Under the pieces are notes generated by a model. The model saw only the letters and a list, made by a program, of their open reading frames with translations, made no database searches and was not told where the DNA came from. Positions 1-10,020 of a stretch of DNA of 64,000 nt are shown piece by piece. The DNA is taken from assembly GCA_030374805.1 (NCBI GenBank), contig JARGSG010000090.1:274307-338306 (forward strand), read 5' to 3'. This DNA is from Gracilaria gracilis. Lineage: Eukaryota > Rhodophyta > Florideophyceae > Gracilariales > Gracilariaceae. The first letter of the stretch is position 1, and every line of letters starts with the position of its first letter. Position numbers and translations under genes: made by a program.

Positions 1-639
1 TGAGGAACGCACCGAACCCGGATAGACAGGAGATTGCGGAGACCAGCGAAGATCGCGTCAGATTCATATATGAGCACATGCAATCTGGGTTTTGGTTCAT
101 GGTACATATTCGAGTTCTCACGGTAATGATGGTAATAATTTTCCTCCTGCTGGGTTTGTCGCCATTCCATTCGGACTAGGAGACGTTTTTATTGCTTTCT
201 TTCGGATTGGGTTGGTTTTCTGTTTTTTGGGTGTCTTGCCTTGTTGATGTTGTTGATCGCTTGGAAATTGCGGAGACCATGGCCTTTGGTTCACTCTCTC
301 ATACGTCAGGGGCTGAGAAGCAGAGTACAAAATTGATCGAGGTGAATTGCGAGACACTAGATGGAAGTAAGTCGATGGAGTGTCTACGTCAGGGGCGTTG
401 ACGAAAGAAGAGACAGCGCGGCGCATCTGCGTGTGAGGTTGAGGGACGTGTACGCGTGGCATGTGGCAAGCTACAACACGTGGCTGGCGCCTCTTTTTCA
501 GTGGCCAAACGAATTGGCAATTAAAACATTGGAAAAGTTTGTTGAAAGTTGCCACAAACGTACGTGTACCACGTACCAGTGACGAGGGTGATGACGTCGT
601 CGGTGACGTCAGTGAGGTCGCCCTTGTCGTATCTAGCCA
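1..639. other. Upstream region without recognisable gene
   Basis: Short overlapping open frames occur on both strands here, but none shows a recognisable motif or membrane segment. The stretch probably contains the 5' flank and promoter of the reductase gene that follows. I see no repeat shared with the rest of the window. Confidence 0.4.
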
Positions 640-2343
640 ATGACCTCGTCTTCGGCAGTTGTGGAGGCGTTTTACTGCACGCCGTGCAACAAGAGTGCAA
701 CCGCAATTCCGATTTCAAATCTGCCCTCAATAGAAAGCTTGGCTCTGATGCTCATCGTTCACCAGCCTCGCCGTTCTCATCTCCTTCTTCGAACAAAGCT
801 CGACATGAAGGACACTTGGGAACCATACGAGGATTCGCGCCTCCCTGTTGAAAAAATTCGATACAAACTCTTGCCGCCCTTTCTTGCCAGACGTTTCTTT
901 TTCCTACCTGCTCTCAACCTCGTCGGTATCACAATCGTAGAGATCGTGGTCGCTCTCAGCTTACTGGCCGTCACGGTCGTGTTAGGATATCTTTTCAAAG
1001 ATGAAGACGCCGAGCAGTCTGGGAATATCGCTCAAGTGTATTGGATTCCCCTGTTAATCCTCATTATGTACCGTTCTCCTATTGCCTTGCTCTTTGGCAT
1101 TTCGTTTGAGAGGTCCATGTTCTGGCATGGGTTCTTTGCCATGCTAGCATTCGGCTTCGGTGTGTGGCACGGTGTCAGCAGCATGTATTGGGATGCAAAC
1201 CAACCACTACGAGGATTTGACGCGTTTGTCAAGGGCGACCAAAAGCTTGTATTTGTTTCCGGAGCAGTGATTATCGTTGTTATGGTCATCCTTATCATTA
1301 CCTCTCTGCATCCCATTCGACGCATAGTGCGACGCAAATGGTTATGGAGCCACCACATCCTTGCAGTTGTCGCTCTTATTTTCTGCGCGATACATGGAGC
1401 TGGTGCCGCTGTTGCGGGCTTTGCGTTTTATATCGCTGATAGACTGTTTGGGTATGTTTTTCAGGCGTATTGGCAATACCGCAGTATAGGTTCTGAAACA
1501 AGAGTGGCTCTGCTCAAATCTGGGTTTGTGAGGCTTTCTTTCCCTAGAACCTTCTCATTTACTTCAGGTCAGTATATTTGCATCAACATTCCTTCTGTAT
1601 CTTTGTTCGAATATCATGCTTTCTCCCTTGCTTCATCTCCAGCGGATGACCAAACGTGTATCCTGGTTAAATCAGAAGGTCGGTGGACAAAAAAACTTGT
1701 GAGGACGATTCAAAAGCTTTCTGCTCACAGTGGTGAGGAAGTTCCGATATGTGCACGCATTCATGGTCCAATTGGCAGCGTCGCTCTAGACTGGCAGACC
1801 TCATCAAAGTATCAAACGTTTTTGCTCGTTGCCGGCGGTGTCGGCATTACCCCGCTCATCTCTTTTTATCGTCATTTATTGTCACAAGCTCTGAGAGGGC
1901 GACCGATCAGAAAAGTTGTTCTTATATGGGCTGTGCGGAATCGGACCATTGCTGCGGACGTTTTCTGCACTCAACTTCATGCGATGGGTGATGGGCAACA
2001 TATCTTGGACTCTGAAAATCCTCAGAGATTGTCGGACCACCATTTCAGGGCACAGATCTACCTCACGCGTCAAGATGAAAGCGAGGATACTCAAAATGGC
2101 GCGCAAAGCGAAACTCTCTCTGACGCTGACATTGAGAAAGTTTTGGTCAAAGTTGAGTGGAACAGCGGACGTCCGAACGTGCCGGACATCTTCACAAACA
2201 TGCGTGACGAAATGGAAGCCCAAGGGCGAGTGGCTGTGCTTGGCTGCGGTCCTAGTGAATTGACTCGAGACGTGATCAGAGCTTCGGGAAGCGTTTCTAA
2301 ACCTGGGGTGCACTTTGACGTGCATCTGGAGCATTTCTACTGA
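640..2343 (+). CDS. Ferric reductase / NADPH oxidase-like flavocytochrome b
   Basis: This is a membrane flavocytochrome that would pass electrons from NADPH through FAD and two hemes across a membrane, either to ferric chelates (FRE type) or to oxygen (NOX/RBOH type). The 567-aa product has about six hydrophobic segments between residues 85 and 275. Two bis-heme pairs with H-x13-H spacing are present, H163/H177 and H238/H252. The FAD-binding motif HAFSLASSP starts at residue 326, the nucleotide loop LLVAGGVGITP lies near 395-405, and the cysteine-glycine-proline motif is at 536-538. The C-terminus FDVHLEHFY is typical of the family. No EF-hands are visible, unlike plant RBOHs. The first 55 residues look unconserved, so the ATG at 805 (MKDTWEPYED) is an alternative start. 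FRE and NOX cannot be separated from sequence alone. Confidence 0.9.
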   Translation: MTSSSAVVEAFYCTPCNKSATAIPISNLPSIESLALMLIVHQPRRSHLLLRTKLDMKDTWEPYEDSRLPVEKIRYKLLPPFLARRFFFLPALNLVGITIVEIVVALSLLAVTVVLGYLFKDEDAEQSGNIAQVYWIPLLILIMYRSPIALLFGISFERSMFWHGFFAMLAFGFGVWHGVSSMYWDANQPLRGFDAFVKGDQKLVFVSGAVIIVVMVILIITSLHPIRRIVRRKWLWSHHILAVVALIFCAIHGAGAAVAGFAFYIADRLFGYVFQAYWQYRSIGSETRVALLKSGFVRLSFPRTFSFTSGQYICINIPSVSLFEYHAFSLASSPADDQTCILVKSEGRWTKKLVRTIQKLSAHSGEEVPICARIHGPIGSVALDWQTSSKYQTFLLVAGGVGITPLISFYRHLLSQALRGRPIRKVVLIWAVRNRTIAADVFCTQLHAMGDGQHILDSENPQRLSDHHFRAQIYLTRQDESEDTQNGAQSETLSDADIEKVLVKVEWNSGRPNVPDIFTNMRDEMEAQGRVAVLGCGPSELTRDVIRASGSVSKPGVHFDVHLEHFY

Positions 2344-2785
2344 GACCGGCCCAGAATCGCGATTCATGAGCCTCCCGCCGCGATAATTGAAAGTGGAAAC
2401 CGAGCTTGCAGCCTTTGTCAGAGCCGAAAGTCTGGTGCACAGGTGGCACCATCCTGGGCCGCCACTGTGCCCGTAAACACCGTTTGGAAGATCAGCCTCT
2501 CCCGAGGCGGGGACACCGGGCTCCGTTGTCCGATTCCCTAGTTCCTCAATGTGCTTGGAGTCAGTTTTCATTTTATCGAGTCTAATAGATGTCAATTTGT
2601 TTAATTGCACATTTGTAACTACTTAAGTTCCACAAGTTGTTCAACCTCGGAAGAAAATCCCGTGTCTCTAGACTAGACCACCTCTTCTCCGCCCGCGACC
2701 CAGGAATATTCGGGGGACCAAGTCCCTGATGCATTTTTAGAATAAACCTGTTTGCAAACCTAGCACCACAAAACTTTTTTGGAAA
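2344..2785. other. Convergent 3' intergenic region
   Basis: These 442 bases separate the reductase from the convergent zinc-finger gene. They should hold both 3' UTRs. No gene or repeat was seen. Confidence 0.5.
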
Positions 2786-3820
2786 CTAGTTTAGCTCATG
2801 AGTCGCCAAATGTTCTCTGTATAGGGATCTCCGATACCCCTTATAGTTGCACCCCCGTTTGTCGCACTTGTACTCCATACACCGACTCATGTGACGTTGC
2901 ATAAATTGCAGAGCGATCATTCTCTTACACACTGGACATTCTGTCTTCGAAAAAGGATGTTCAGAAGGATCTTCGATTCCGATGTTATCCCAATCATAAA
3001 GGTCCACTAATGAAGGGGCAGGTCGACGTTTGACCTCACTTTCCACATGGGCTCTATCCCACATCGAAGGTCTAGGCCCACTAGAAGGTCCAGCTCCACT
3101 AGAAGGTCCAGCTCCACTAGAAGGTCCAGCTCCACTAGAAGGTCCAGCTCCACTAGAAGGTCCAGCTCCACTAGAAGGTCCAGCTCCACTAGAAGGTCCA
3201 GCTCCACTAGAAGGTCCAGCTCCACTAGAAGGTCCAGCTCCACTAGAAGGTCCAGCGCCACTAGAAGGCCCAGCAGCACCATGAGTCGCTATATGTTCTC
3301 TGTATAGGGATCTCCGATACCCCTTATAGTTGCACCCCCGTTTGTCGCACTTGTACTCCCTGCACCGACTCATGTGACGTTGCATAAATTGCAGAGTGAC
3401 CATTCTCTTACACACTGGACATTCTGTCTTCGAAAAAGGATGTTCAGAAGGATCTTCGATTCCGACGTTAACGCAATCATAAAGGTCCACTATTGAAGGA
3501 GCAGGTCGACGTTGGACCTCACTTTCCACATGGTCTCTATCCCACATCGAAGGTCCAGCCCCACTAGAAGGCCCAACAGCACCATAAGAATTCCCCAGAC
3601 TCAGCGGGACTGACCTACGATATAGGGCAGAACTACTTGTTGCACCGCCGCTGTTCGAAGGAAAGGTTGAAACAGCCCTTTGACCCCGACTCCCTGAGTT
3701 TGATGGCGATGCCTTCATGTTGCCATCGGGAAAGGAATTCACTCCAATCTTGTCAGATGAGTCTCTTCGATGTTTGGGTCGTCCACTTCCAAAAGACGAT
3801 CCGGCCCCGTTAGAGCTCAT
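2786..3820 (-). CDS. Zinc-finger protein with duplicated finger module and GPSSGA repeats
   Basis: The 344-aa protein starts MSSNGAGSSFGSGRPKHRR and has a Ser/Gly-rich N-terminus. Its zinc-binding module occurs twice, at about residues 105-180 and 265-342. Each module has a C2HC finger (CPVC-x12-H-x3-C) followed by a C2H2 finger (C-x4-C-x12-H-x3-H, CDKRGCNYKGYRR). Eleven GPSSGA hexapeptides separate the two modules. The modules are nearly identical at DNA level (about 2790-3065 and 3285-3550), which indicates a recent internal duplication. Fingers of this kind bind DNA or RNA, so a nuclear regulatory role is likely but unproven. Two other genes in the window (15686 and 40176) share the MSS start, Ser/Gly linkers and C-terminal fingers, and form a small family with it. 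Confidence 0.8.
   Translation of the reverse strand: MSSNGAGSSFGSGRPKHRRDSSDKIGVNSFPDGNMKASPSNSGSRGQRAVSTFPSNSGGATSSSALYRRSVPLSLGNSYGAVGPSSGAGPSMWDRDHVESEVQRRPAPSIVDLYDCVNVGIEDPSEHPFSKTECPVCKRMVTLQFMQRHMSRCREYKCDKRGCNYKGYRRSLYREHIATHGAAGPSSGAGPSSGAGPSSGAGPSSGAGPSSGAGPSSGAGPSSGAGPSSGAGPSSGAGPSSGAGPSSGPRPSMWDRAHVESEVKRRPAPSLVDLYDWDNIGIEDPSEHPFSKTECPVCKRMIALQFMQRHMSRCMEYKCDKRGCNYKGYRRSLYREHLATHELN
3078..3275. repeat. 18-bp coding minisatellite, 11 units
   Basis: Eleven tandem copies of an 18-base unit (plus-strand core CACTAGAAGGTCCAGCTC) lie inside the zinc-finger gene and encode GPSSGA on the minus strand. Most units are identical and only the end units carry substitutions, which suggests recent slippage or unequal exchange. 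The unit length keeps the frame, so copy number can vary without breaking the gene. The plus-strand frames over it (84-86 codons) are by-products. Confidence 0.95.
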
Positions 3821-4476
3821 ATCTTATTGGGGTGCGTTCTATACGTCAAAAGTGCGTACAAGGGTTTGTTTGTCAATGTGCATGTGTGTGTGATTTTTTT
3901 CTCGAAGCTTGGGGAGAAATAGTTCTACTTATAGGGTCTCATTCTGCGCCGTCAGGCAAAATAAGATTACTTTGGTAGGACAAAGTTGGGTTGAGCAACG
4001 ACAGTTGTACAGTGTACGTGTCGAGTTTGAATTTCCATGAGAATAAGTCTTTCTGACACCGAGAGGAGACGACAGAGAAAGGTGAGCAATTATATTGTAG
4101 GAAATATCGAATTGACTGCTTCACATGCGAACACTGTGGAACAAGAACCATGTCATGTCCCAGTTACAAGTTTATTAGGCTCCACACGCAAACGCGGCTC
4201 TAGAAGAATTGCTCCACGGCGTTGCTAGACGCCACCTTCGTACCAAAGAATTGTGCAAACGGCCTCGCTGAGCGCATTCACAAACTTCACAAGCTCATGG
4301 CAGGCATTCATGGGCGCCTTTTGCAGCGCCCTTGCGCACTCCTGCCGTTTCCGGAATGGCGCAACTGGAACAAGGGAGTAATGATACACCGTTTGATCTA
4401 GGCTTTCGCCGGGTAGTGTTAGCTGTCATCTTCCATAACTTACATACTGTACAACGATACAAACCGACACCAATCA
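3821..4476. other. Zinc-finger gene upstream region
   Basis: This stretch holds the presumed promoter of the divergent-facing minus-strand zinc-finger gene. Only short frames of 60-87 codons without motifs were seen. Confidence 0.4.
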
Positions 4477-5072
4477 TGCGCGCTTCGAAAAGCTGGCTGC
4501 TCGCAGGAAAATGGTGGCAAAGCTCTTTCGTGAACAGCATAGGTGTCTTATTAGTTTTAAAGGGTTGGAGTTGTATTAAAAATACATTTGTTTAAGTGTT
4601 TTAAAACATAAAATAGAAACGTTTTTGCTAATGCTTTTTTTCTAATTTGCTAATGCTCTTTGCATTTTAAAGGTTTGATATATGTTCTTGAGATAAACTA
4701 TAATTGACAGTATCCAGAGAACAGGGACGACAAACACGTTATCAACGTGGCACACGAGCGCGATATGAGCCCTCGGGATGGTCATTTTCCCGAGGCTCCG
4801 CCTCGGGAAAACAACAATCCCTCGCGCTCGTATCGCACTCTCGTGTCAGTTGATAACCCTTATTTGCTTTGGTAAATATGCAGCTCAGTGACACTGTTTT
4901 TTATACGAGCTGTAAGCATTCTATATATAAGCGGTAGATTTTGCAACTCCGCCAATTTTGAAAGAGATTACCGAAAAAAAGGCAGACTGCTAGTTTCCCC
5001 GAGACAGGTTTTGGTTGAGCATTAGATCAAAAACACGTAGCTTTTTCTGGAAGAAGCTTTGCGATCAAAAAT
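4477..5072 (+). repeat. Repeat family A, decayed copy A1
   Basis: The left end (GCTTCGAAAAGC..., then GTGGCAAAGCTC) and the right part (GCTGTAAGCATTCTATATATAAGCGGTAGA ... GAAGCTTTGCGATC) match the family A consensus seen intact at 36424-37284. The centre is lost or diverged and holds a foldback element at 4735-4863. ATCA lies at both ends, as in the other copies. Confidence 0.7.
4735..4863. mobile_element. Foldback element, copy 1 (nested in A1)
   Basis: Long inverted arms run from CACGTTATCAACGTGGCAC on the left to GTGTCAGTTGATAACCCTTAT on the right. The centre (TTTTCCCGAGGC / GCCTCGGGAAAA) is itself a perfect hairpin. A second, better preserved copy lies at 38163-38317. It carries no coding capacity and looks like a foldback MITE. 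Confidence 0.75.
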
Positions 5073-6298
5073 AGTCCTGTGCTTCCAGATTCGCAAGCTG
5101 CCATAATCTTTCCAAAAAAGTCTTCTCTTACTTCCGGATGTTCCGCTTCGTCCAAACTACTTATGTTATCGAGCTTTATTTCGTTGGTCTGCTATTTGAG
5201 CACCAAAAAATATTTTCGAGTAATCATGTTCATATTTGCCGCATTCTGCGTCGAAGGGCTTGCTTCTGGAGTGGTGATATCAAAACCCCCAATTGTAGGT
5301 AACCTGTATTGCACTGCAATAATTGCAGTAGTAAAACCAAAAAAAATAGAATTCGCCGTGTCAGCAGCAGCGGTGGCGGTGGCGGCGGAGGCACGAACGG
5401 CGCATCTATATCATAGCCACCGTCGTGATGCACGGCGCACGATCCAAACCATGATCTGGAACATTCCATAGACAGATCTCAACTCTGAAGGAGGCAGCAA
5501 CTTGTTCTGGAGAGAGTACTACTGCTCTGCCAAGTCATGGCGGCATGCATGGATATGTCTCTCTCGACAGTTTGTTCCCGTCTCCAAGAACTACGCGATA
5601 CGGTCTGCACATGACAAGGCTTTCTTTGCCAGCGTGCAGAAAACCTACATGTGATCAGAGAACGGTTGGGATATCTTGTGCTTTCCTTGATGTCACAAGA
5701 GGTTTATAGAACGCATCGCGCGAACCTCACAAACGCCCGTGTGTGTAACGGGCCAACGAAATGTTTTCAAAGAGCAGCATCACTTACTTTCAGATTAACG
5801 CCTCAAACATGCCATGCGCATTGACATCCCAAGTGCACAATCTCATTGATGCTGCTCTTGCAATTGAATGAGATGTAGTTCTTGGGCTCGAGAATCAAGA
5901 ACCACGTCTGTTACATTCACTTCTTTGAAAACTATTGCGAACGCAGAAGAAACTTGAGACCACATCAAGCTGTGCTGTCCCCTCCGACGACGGGACGAAC
6001 CCGCCGATGAGGGACAGTGCAATATAATCGATACGGCGCAAGCTACGTAGCACGACTCACCATTACTTACGTGGCCATATCTGGCGCTTCCGCCTTGCAC
6101 GAGGCGTTCCGGTGTTCACAAAAACGACTGTAGCGCTCAACCTAACGAGGAGCAACTGAACAACAGGTATGATGTGAATCAATTCCTCCCCACCCTCTTC
6201 ACGCTCCGATCTCGTCTTGCTAGTACCAAGAGCTCGGAGGATGCTATCATCATGGTGCTATTCACACGATAAAAGCTACACACAAATCCATTTGCAGT
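5073..6298. other. Intergenic, no gene recognised
   Basis: The frames at 5079-5471 and 5843-6100 contain homopolymeric Ala/Val or Pro runs and no domain. I do not call them genes. Confidence 0.4.
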
Positions 6299-6303
6299 AG
6301 GCC

Positions 6304-6405
6304 TGTAGTGAACCGGGGGGAAGGGCGGCAGGGCCGGGGTTCGAACCACGAACCCCGGGCCACGCTAGGTATGCGTACGACTGTGGATGGCTAACAGCCA
6401 CTACA
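6304..6405 (-). mobile_element. 102-bp mini-element with tRNA-like promoter, copy 1
   Basis: Read on the minus strand, it starts TGTAGTGGCTGTTAGCC (A-box-like) and contains GTGGTTCGAACCCC (B-box-like). It ends CCGGTTCACTACA. It is flanked by a perfect 5-bp target duplication, AGGCC (6299-6303 and 6406-6410). The ends form a short inverted repeat, TGTAGTG/CACTACA. A second copy with the same 3' half lies at 13515-13703 with its own 5-bp duplication. TG...CA termini with a 5-bp duplication are what LTR-retroelement integrases produce, while the boxes resemble an RNA polymerase III type 2 promoter. It encodes no protein. Confidence 0.75.
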
Positions 6406-6822
6406 AGGCCTTCTCGAGCTGGCCTTTCTCAAGAGCCGTACATGAGCCAAGCAAGTTGGAAAACGCAAAGCGCTCGGAGATTTCCAAGCAAAACGATAAG
6501 TGGTTCAAAACAAGGTAATCTTTACCTTTTTACCCTACACCCATACATAAAAGACAGTTTGTCAATGTTTTCTTGCACGGATGTGGTTGAGGCATATAGC
6601 TTTGTGCGGGCTCATACTAACATTTATGTCTACGTTTTATCCATGTCACGTGAATGCAACGCGACTGCTTTTGCTTCTTTGGGAATCCGCTTGATCTCGT
6701 AGAAAGGGTATATAAGGCATCCCTTCCGCTGTGCTTACCAAGATGACGCGTACATGATACCCAAGATTTATGCAAGCGCATGTCGAATTTAATATTTCCC
6801 GCTTCACCTTCATACTTCGGTC

Positions 6823-7146
6823 ATGAGCGGGTACGACTCAATCCAAGCTACACACCTCAGAACTACTGACGAGGATACGGAGTTAGTGACTGGGGAACCC
6901 CGGCTAGCACGCACGAAAAAATCGTTCAATGTACGCATTGTGATCGTCATCATCACCGTATTATGTTTCTCTGCCATTCTGTTCACTCTTGGTCCTCCAA
7001 ACTCTCGCTCCGTCAGTCATATCGCCGCTTTTGCTTCCAACCCGCGCCCCATACTTAGAGGTTCCTCGAAACCTGTGGCAGTCTTCTCTTCCAACTCGAA
7101 GGTAACGATTTTTGATGAAGAATTGCAGTCTGGTGGATTAGTATCA
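6823..7146 (+). pseudogene. N-terminal half of a membrane-anchored protein, cut by a repeat; probable 5' part of the PI-PLC-like gene
   Basis: The frame starts MSGYDSIQATHLRTTDEDTE. It has a hydrophilic stretch of about 40 residues and then one hydrophobic segment, RIVIVIITVLCFSAILFTLG, which is a type II signal anchor. A Ser-rich stem follows. Coding sequence ends where repeat family A begins (about 7145); the last residues before the stop at 7173 are repeat-derived. The far side of the repeat cluster (13722 onward) resumes in the same reading frame with a TCA codon at both junctions and leads into the PI-PLC catalytic domain. I therefore infer one ancestral gene for a membrane-anchored PLC-like enzyme, split by insertions. 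Confidence 0.6.
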
Positions 7147-7854
7147 GAGCTTCGAGAAGCAAGCTTCTCGTAAGAAATGGTCGCAAAGCTCTTTGATAAC
7201 TAGATGAGATTTTTATTCAGTTCTTAGATTTTGGAATGTAAAATATGTTTGGTTAAAACTTGTAATTGAGAGAAGTCTTTTGAAATATAAATAAAAGAGA
7301 TCTTTGTGTTTTAGTCAGGGTCGTATTTTTTGACTACTTATTTACATGGTTGGAAGTCATATAGTCAAGCGTTTTTGGCAGAAATCAGTCAAAGAAGTCA
7401 AAAAATAGTCACTTCTAAGAATTACGTTTACTGGAGCGTTCTGACTGTCTTATTCAAGGTATTGGTAGTTTACGACAATAACTTGGTCTCTTCAAAACCA
7501 CATTGGCACTAAACCAAAGTCTACAAATCGGTAGTAAAAAAAAGTTTTAACATATGTTTTACAGATAACCTATAATTGACGGTACCGAATAATCGGTAAG
7601 AAGAATAGAAAAACATTGTAGAAGGTTGTTAAGAAGAAAAGCAATTATTCATCGCAAAGCTATCGCTTCGCGGCGAAAGATCTTTAATGTCTGGGTACTG
7701 GGTGGTGCAGACGGACATGTCTTAGCAGCGTGCAGTTCAGCACAACTGAAAGCACACAGTAGTCTCGACAGGAGATGTACTGTTCCCATCCCGTGATCGA
7801 CGAAAGATATTGAGGCGATGCTCTTACAGAGAGAGTCTTTGACACGGCTCTCTC

Positions 7855-8199
7855 TTATGGCCGAGATGGTTCATCGGCGGCGTTCATTTCCGACGGAATA
7901 GGCACGAAAGACACACGTATTTCGACTGCGAGGCATAATGATCCAAATCGACGGCAGCGGAGAACAAGTGGAATAGACGAGGACCTTCCTTTTCTCAGGG
8001 CTCCAAGAGTGACCATTGAGTCTGTGAAGAATATTAACTGGCATCGATTAAGGCCATAACGGATGAGCCAGTTCAGAGCTAGAACTGCGGTGGCTGTCTC
8101 AAGGCAAGTAATATGTTCGAGCTTGTTCCATTTGTGTACGATCGCCGTACTCCAGGAGAGAGATTTGTAAATTCTGCGAACCTCTTCTGTGTTCCTCAT
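7855..8199 (-). pseudogene. RNase H domain fragment of DIRS-like element
   Basis: The 114-codon frame has the RNase H pattern: an acidic residue in TCLETATAVLALNW, then FFTDSMVTLGALRKG with the catalytic Asp, and the C-terminal signature NAADEPSRP found in DIRS-type RNase H domains. It lies downstream of the RT frame on the same strand but in a different frame. It is therefore a displaced part of a decayed polyprotein, not an independent gene. Confidence 0.75.
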
Positions 8200-8337
8200 G
8201 AATTCGATGCTTTGCGAATTGGGGTTTTGTGCCAGTGCTTGTGATAGTCGCCAGAGTTCTGTAGCGAGATGAATGGGTACAATTGAGAATAGGACAGCAC
8301 TTGCGGTAGGCGACGCATCGAAGGTGACAATAATGTT

Positions 8338-10020
8338 CTAAATAGGTAACCTGACATCTACGACCGCCATCGGCAGAAGAGTGGACAATAGAGATATCTC
8401 TTTCTTGTCCTGTTCCGATAGAGTAATATGCCCACTCTCAAGGCGAGAAGAGTGTCTATAAACAGCGTTGAAACATGACAAGAGGGGTCGGTTAATCAAG
8501 GCAGGGCCAAATGAGTTTCCCAAGAATAGACTGCCATTCATGGTGGTTGATCGTGCTGGATCGAAATAGTTCTTGCAAAGAACAGTGCAGTCTGTCCATT
8601 TTGCGTCGGATAGAGAATACGAGGCCATCCTGCAAGTTCCAGATACAGCCGATGAAGGGGAGGTTCTGTCGCACGACGCTGTCGAAAGGACACGATTTGT
8701 TTGGTTTGATCGGTAAATTCGCTGCGTAGAATACTGTTCTCAAGATCTTATAGAGAAAGAGTAGTGCTTGCGGGGTCCAATTACAGACGACAATACCGAT
8801 GTCATCGATAATATGGAGCAGCAGGGATAGTTTTTCGCTGACGACAAACGGAGCATTCTCCCGGCAGAAAGGCAGTAGGCGTAAGGCAGCGCGGGGGGCA
8901 ATGCGGGACTGGCGGAAGACATGAAATGACTCTTGAAGGAGGTGGCCTGCAAATGTATGACTGATATAGACTGACCATTTAAACCCCATAGGCATTGTTG
9001 CCTGGCATGGTCGAAGCCACACTCCTTTTCCAATGGGCTTCCTGAGATATTGAGAGATTCTCGCGATAAAAGAGGAAGATAAGTGATCAGTGGTGACTTT
9101 CTGCAGTGGGAAAAGCCTTGAAAGCGTGGAGGGGAGCACAATATTATGAAACATATTGGCTACATCCAGGTAGATGGCTGACAGTTGCTGCGCGGGAAGG
9201 ATGGACTGAAAGAGACTTGGATCGGGGAGAGAGGTATATGGTGGGTCGGGCAGAAGGAGATTTTGAACGCGAGGCCAAGATATCAAACGGTCTTCTTGCG
9301 GTGATTTCGTGACAGCGAATAGCGTAAGTTGGATGACGTCCGCGAGTTGGGAGTAACTTTCGTCTTCCTTCGATTGGAGAGACCAGGTTAACATTCCAGA
9401 GTCGTGCATCCTTTCCAAGAGGTGGAGATAGTTCGACGGAGTAGCGTGGGTGCGAGGTTTCGGCAGTGAATTGCGGATTGAGAAGGCATTCTGGGCTTGG
9501 AAGAGAGTAGAATACAGAACTTCTTCAAACTTAGAGTGTTCTGGGCCAAGAAAGAGACGTCTAATATCCTCGGGGACTCTAGACATCCAGTGATGCGAGG
9601 TTTCGGGAGGGGGGGATTGCCTAGAGGGTGGGAGCGAGAGACGGGATGGTTTGATTGGCTTAAAGAGGCCTCTTGAGAACCATTCGGACTTAGTTTTGTA
9701 AAGGTGGTCAAATGCTGGCGTAGAGAACATGTCAGGGAAGGCTCGGAAGGTGTAATCGTGGATGGCTTCCTCATCTTCGGAGATGGATGAGTGGGTGAGA
9801 AAATAAGATACAGTGTCCAGGACATGTCGTTGTGCGTTGAGATGCGAGTGTATGGAGCGAGGATATCGTTTTCGCTTCTTGCGTGGTTGGTTGGGTCCAA
9901 GAAAGATATGGGTAAGCGATTCTATAACCGCAAGAGCTCGGGGACAATTAGACAGAAATAAGTTCACGCGAGGTATAGGTAATATGGGAATGAACGCAGT
10001 GGAGTTGGTCACTTCCCAGA
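8338..10020 (-). pseudogene. Reverse transcriptase of DIRS-like element (frameshifted)
   Basis: The main frame (8492 to about 10020) encodes an RT. It has the palm motif MPMGFKWSVYISH, then HIIDDIGIVV, where IIDD stands in the place of the YxDD catalytic box, and a thumb region ending GKLIWP. After a frameshift near 8510 the same domain continues in the frame 8338-8628 (PALINRPLLSCFNAVYRHS). The frame is also open upstream to 10582, but that part overlaps gag and looks non-coding. The product would copy the element RNA. As it stands the gene is broken. Confidence 0.8.

Noticed and set aside
1882..2610. 242-codon minus-strand ORF under the reductase 3' end
   Set aside because: Antisense shadow with no motif.
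3078..3275. CRISPR-like array
   Set aside because: Units are contiguous without spacers, encode protein, and the context is eukaryotic.
3007..3307. Open frames of 84-91 codons over the minisatellite on both strands
   Set aside because: An 18-bp repeat keeps all frames open; only the minus-strand zinc-finger frame has domains on both sides.
5079..5471. 130-codon ORF with a hydrophobic segment
   Set aside because: Low-complexity Ala/Val run from a GCG/GCA repeat, no conserved feature, abuts repeat A1.
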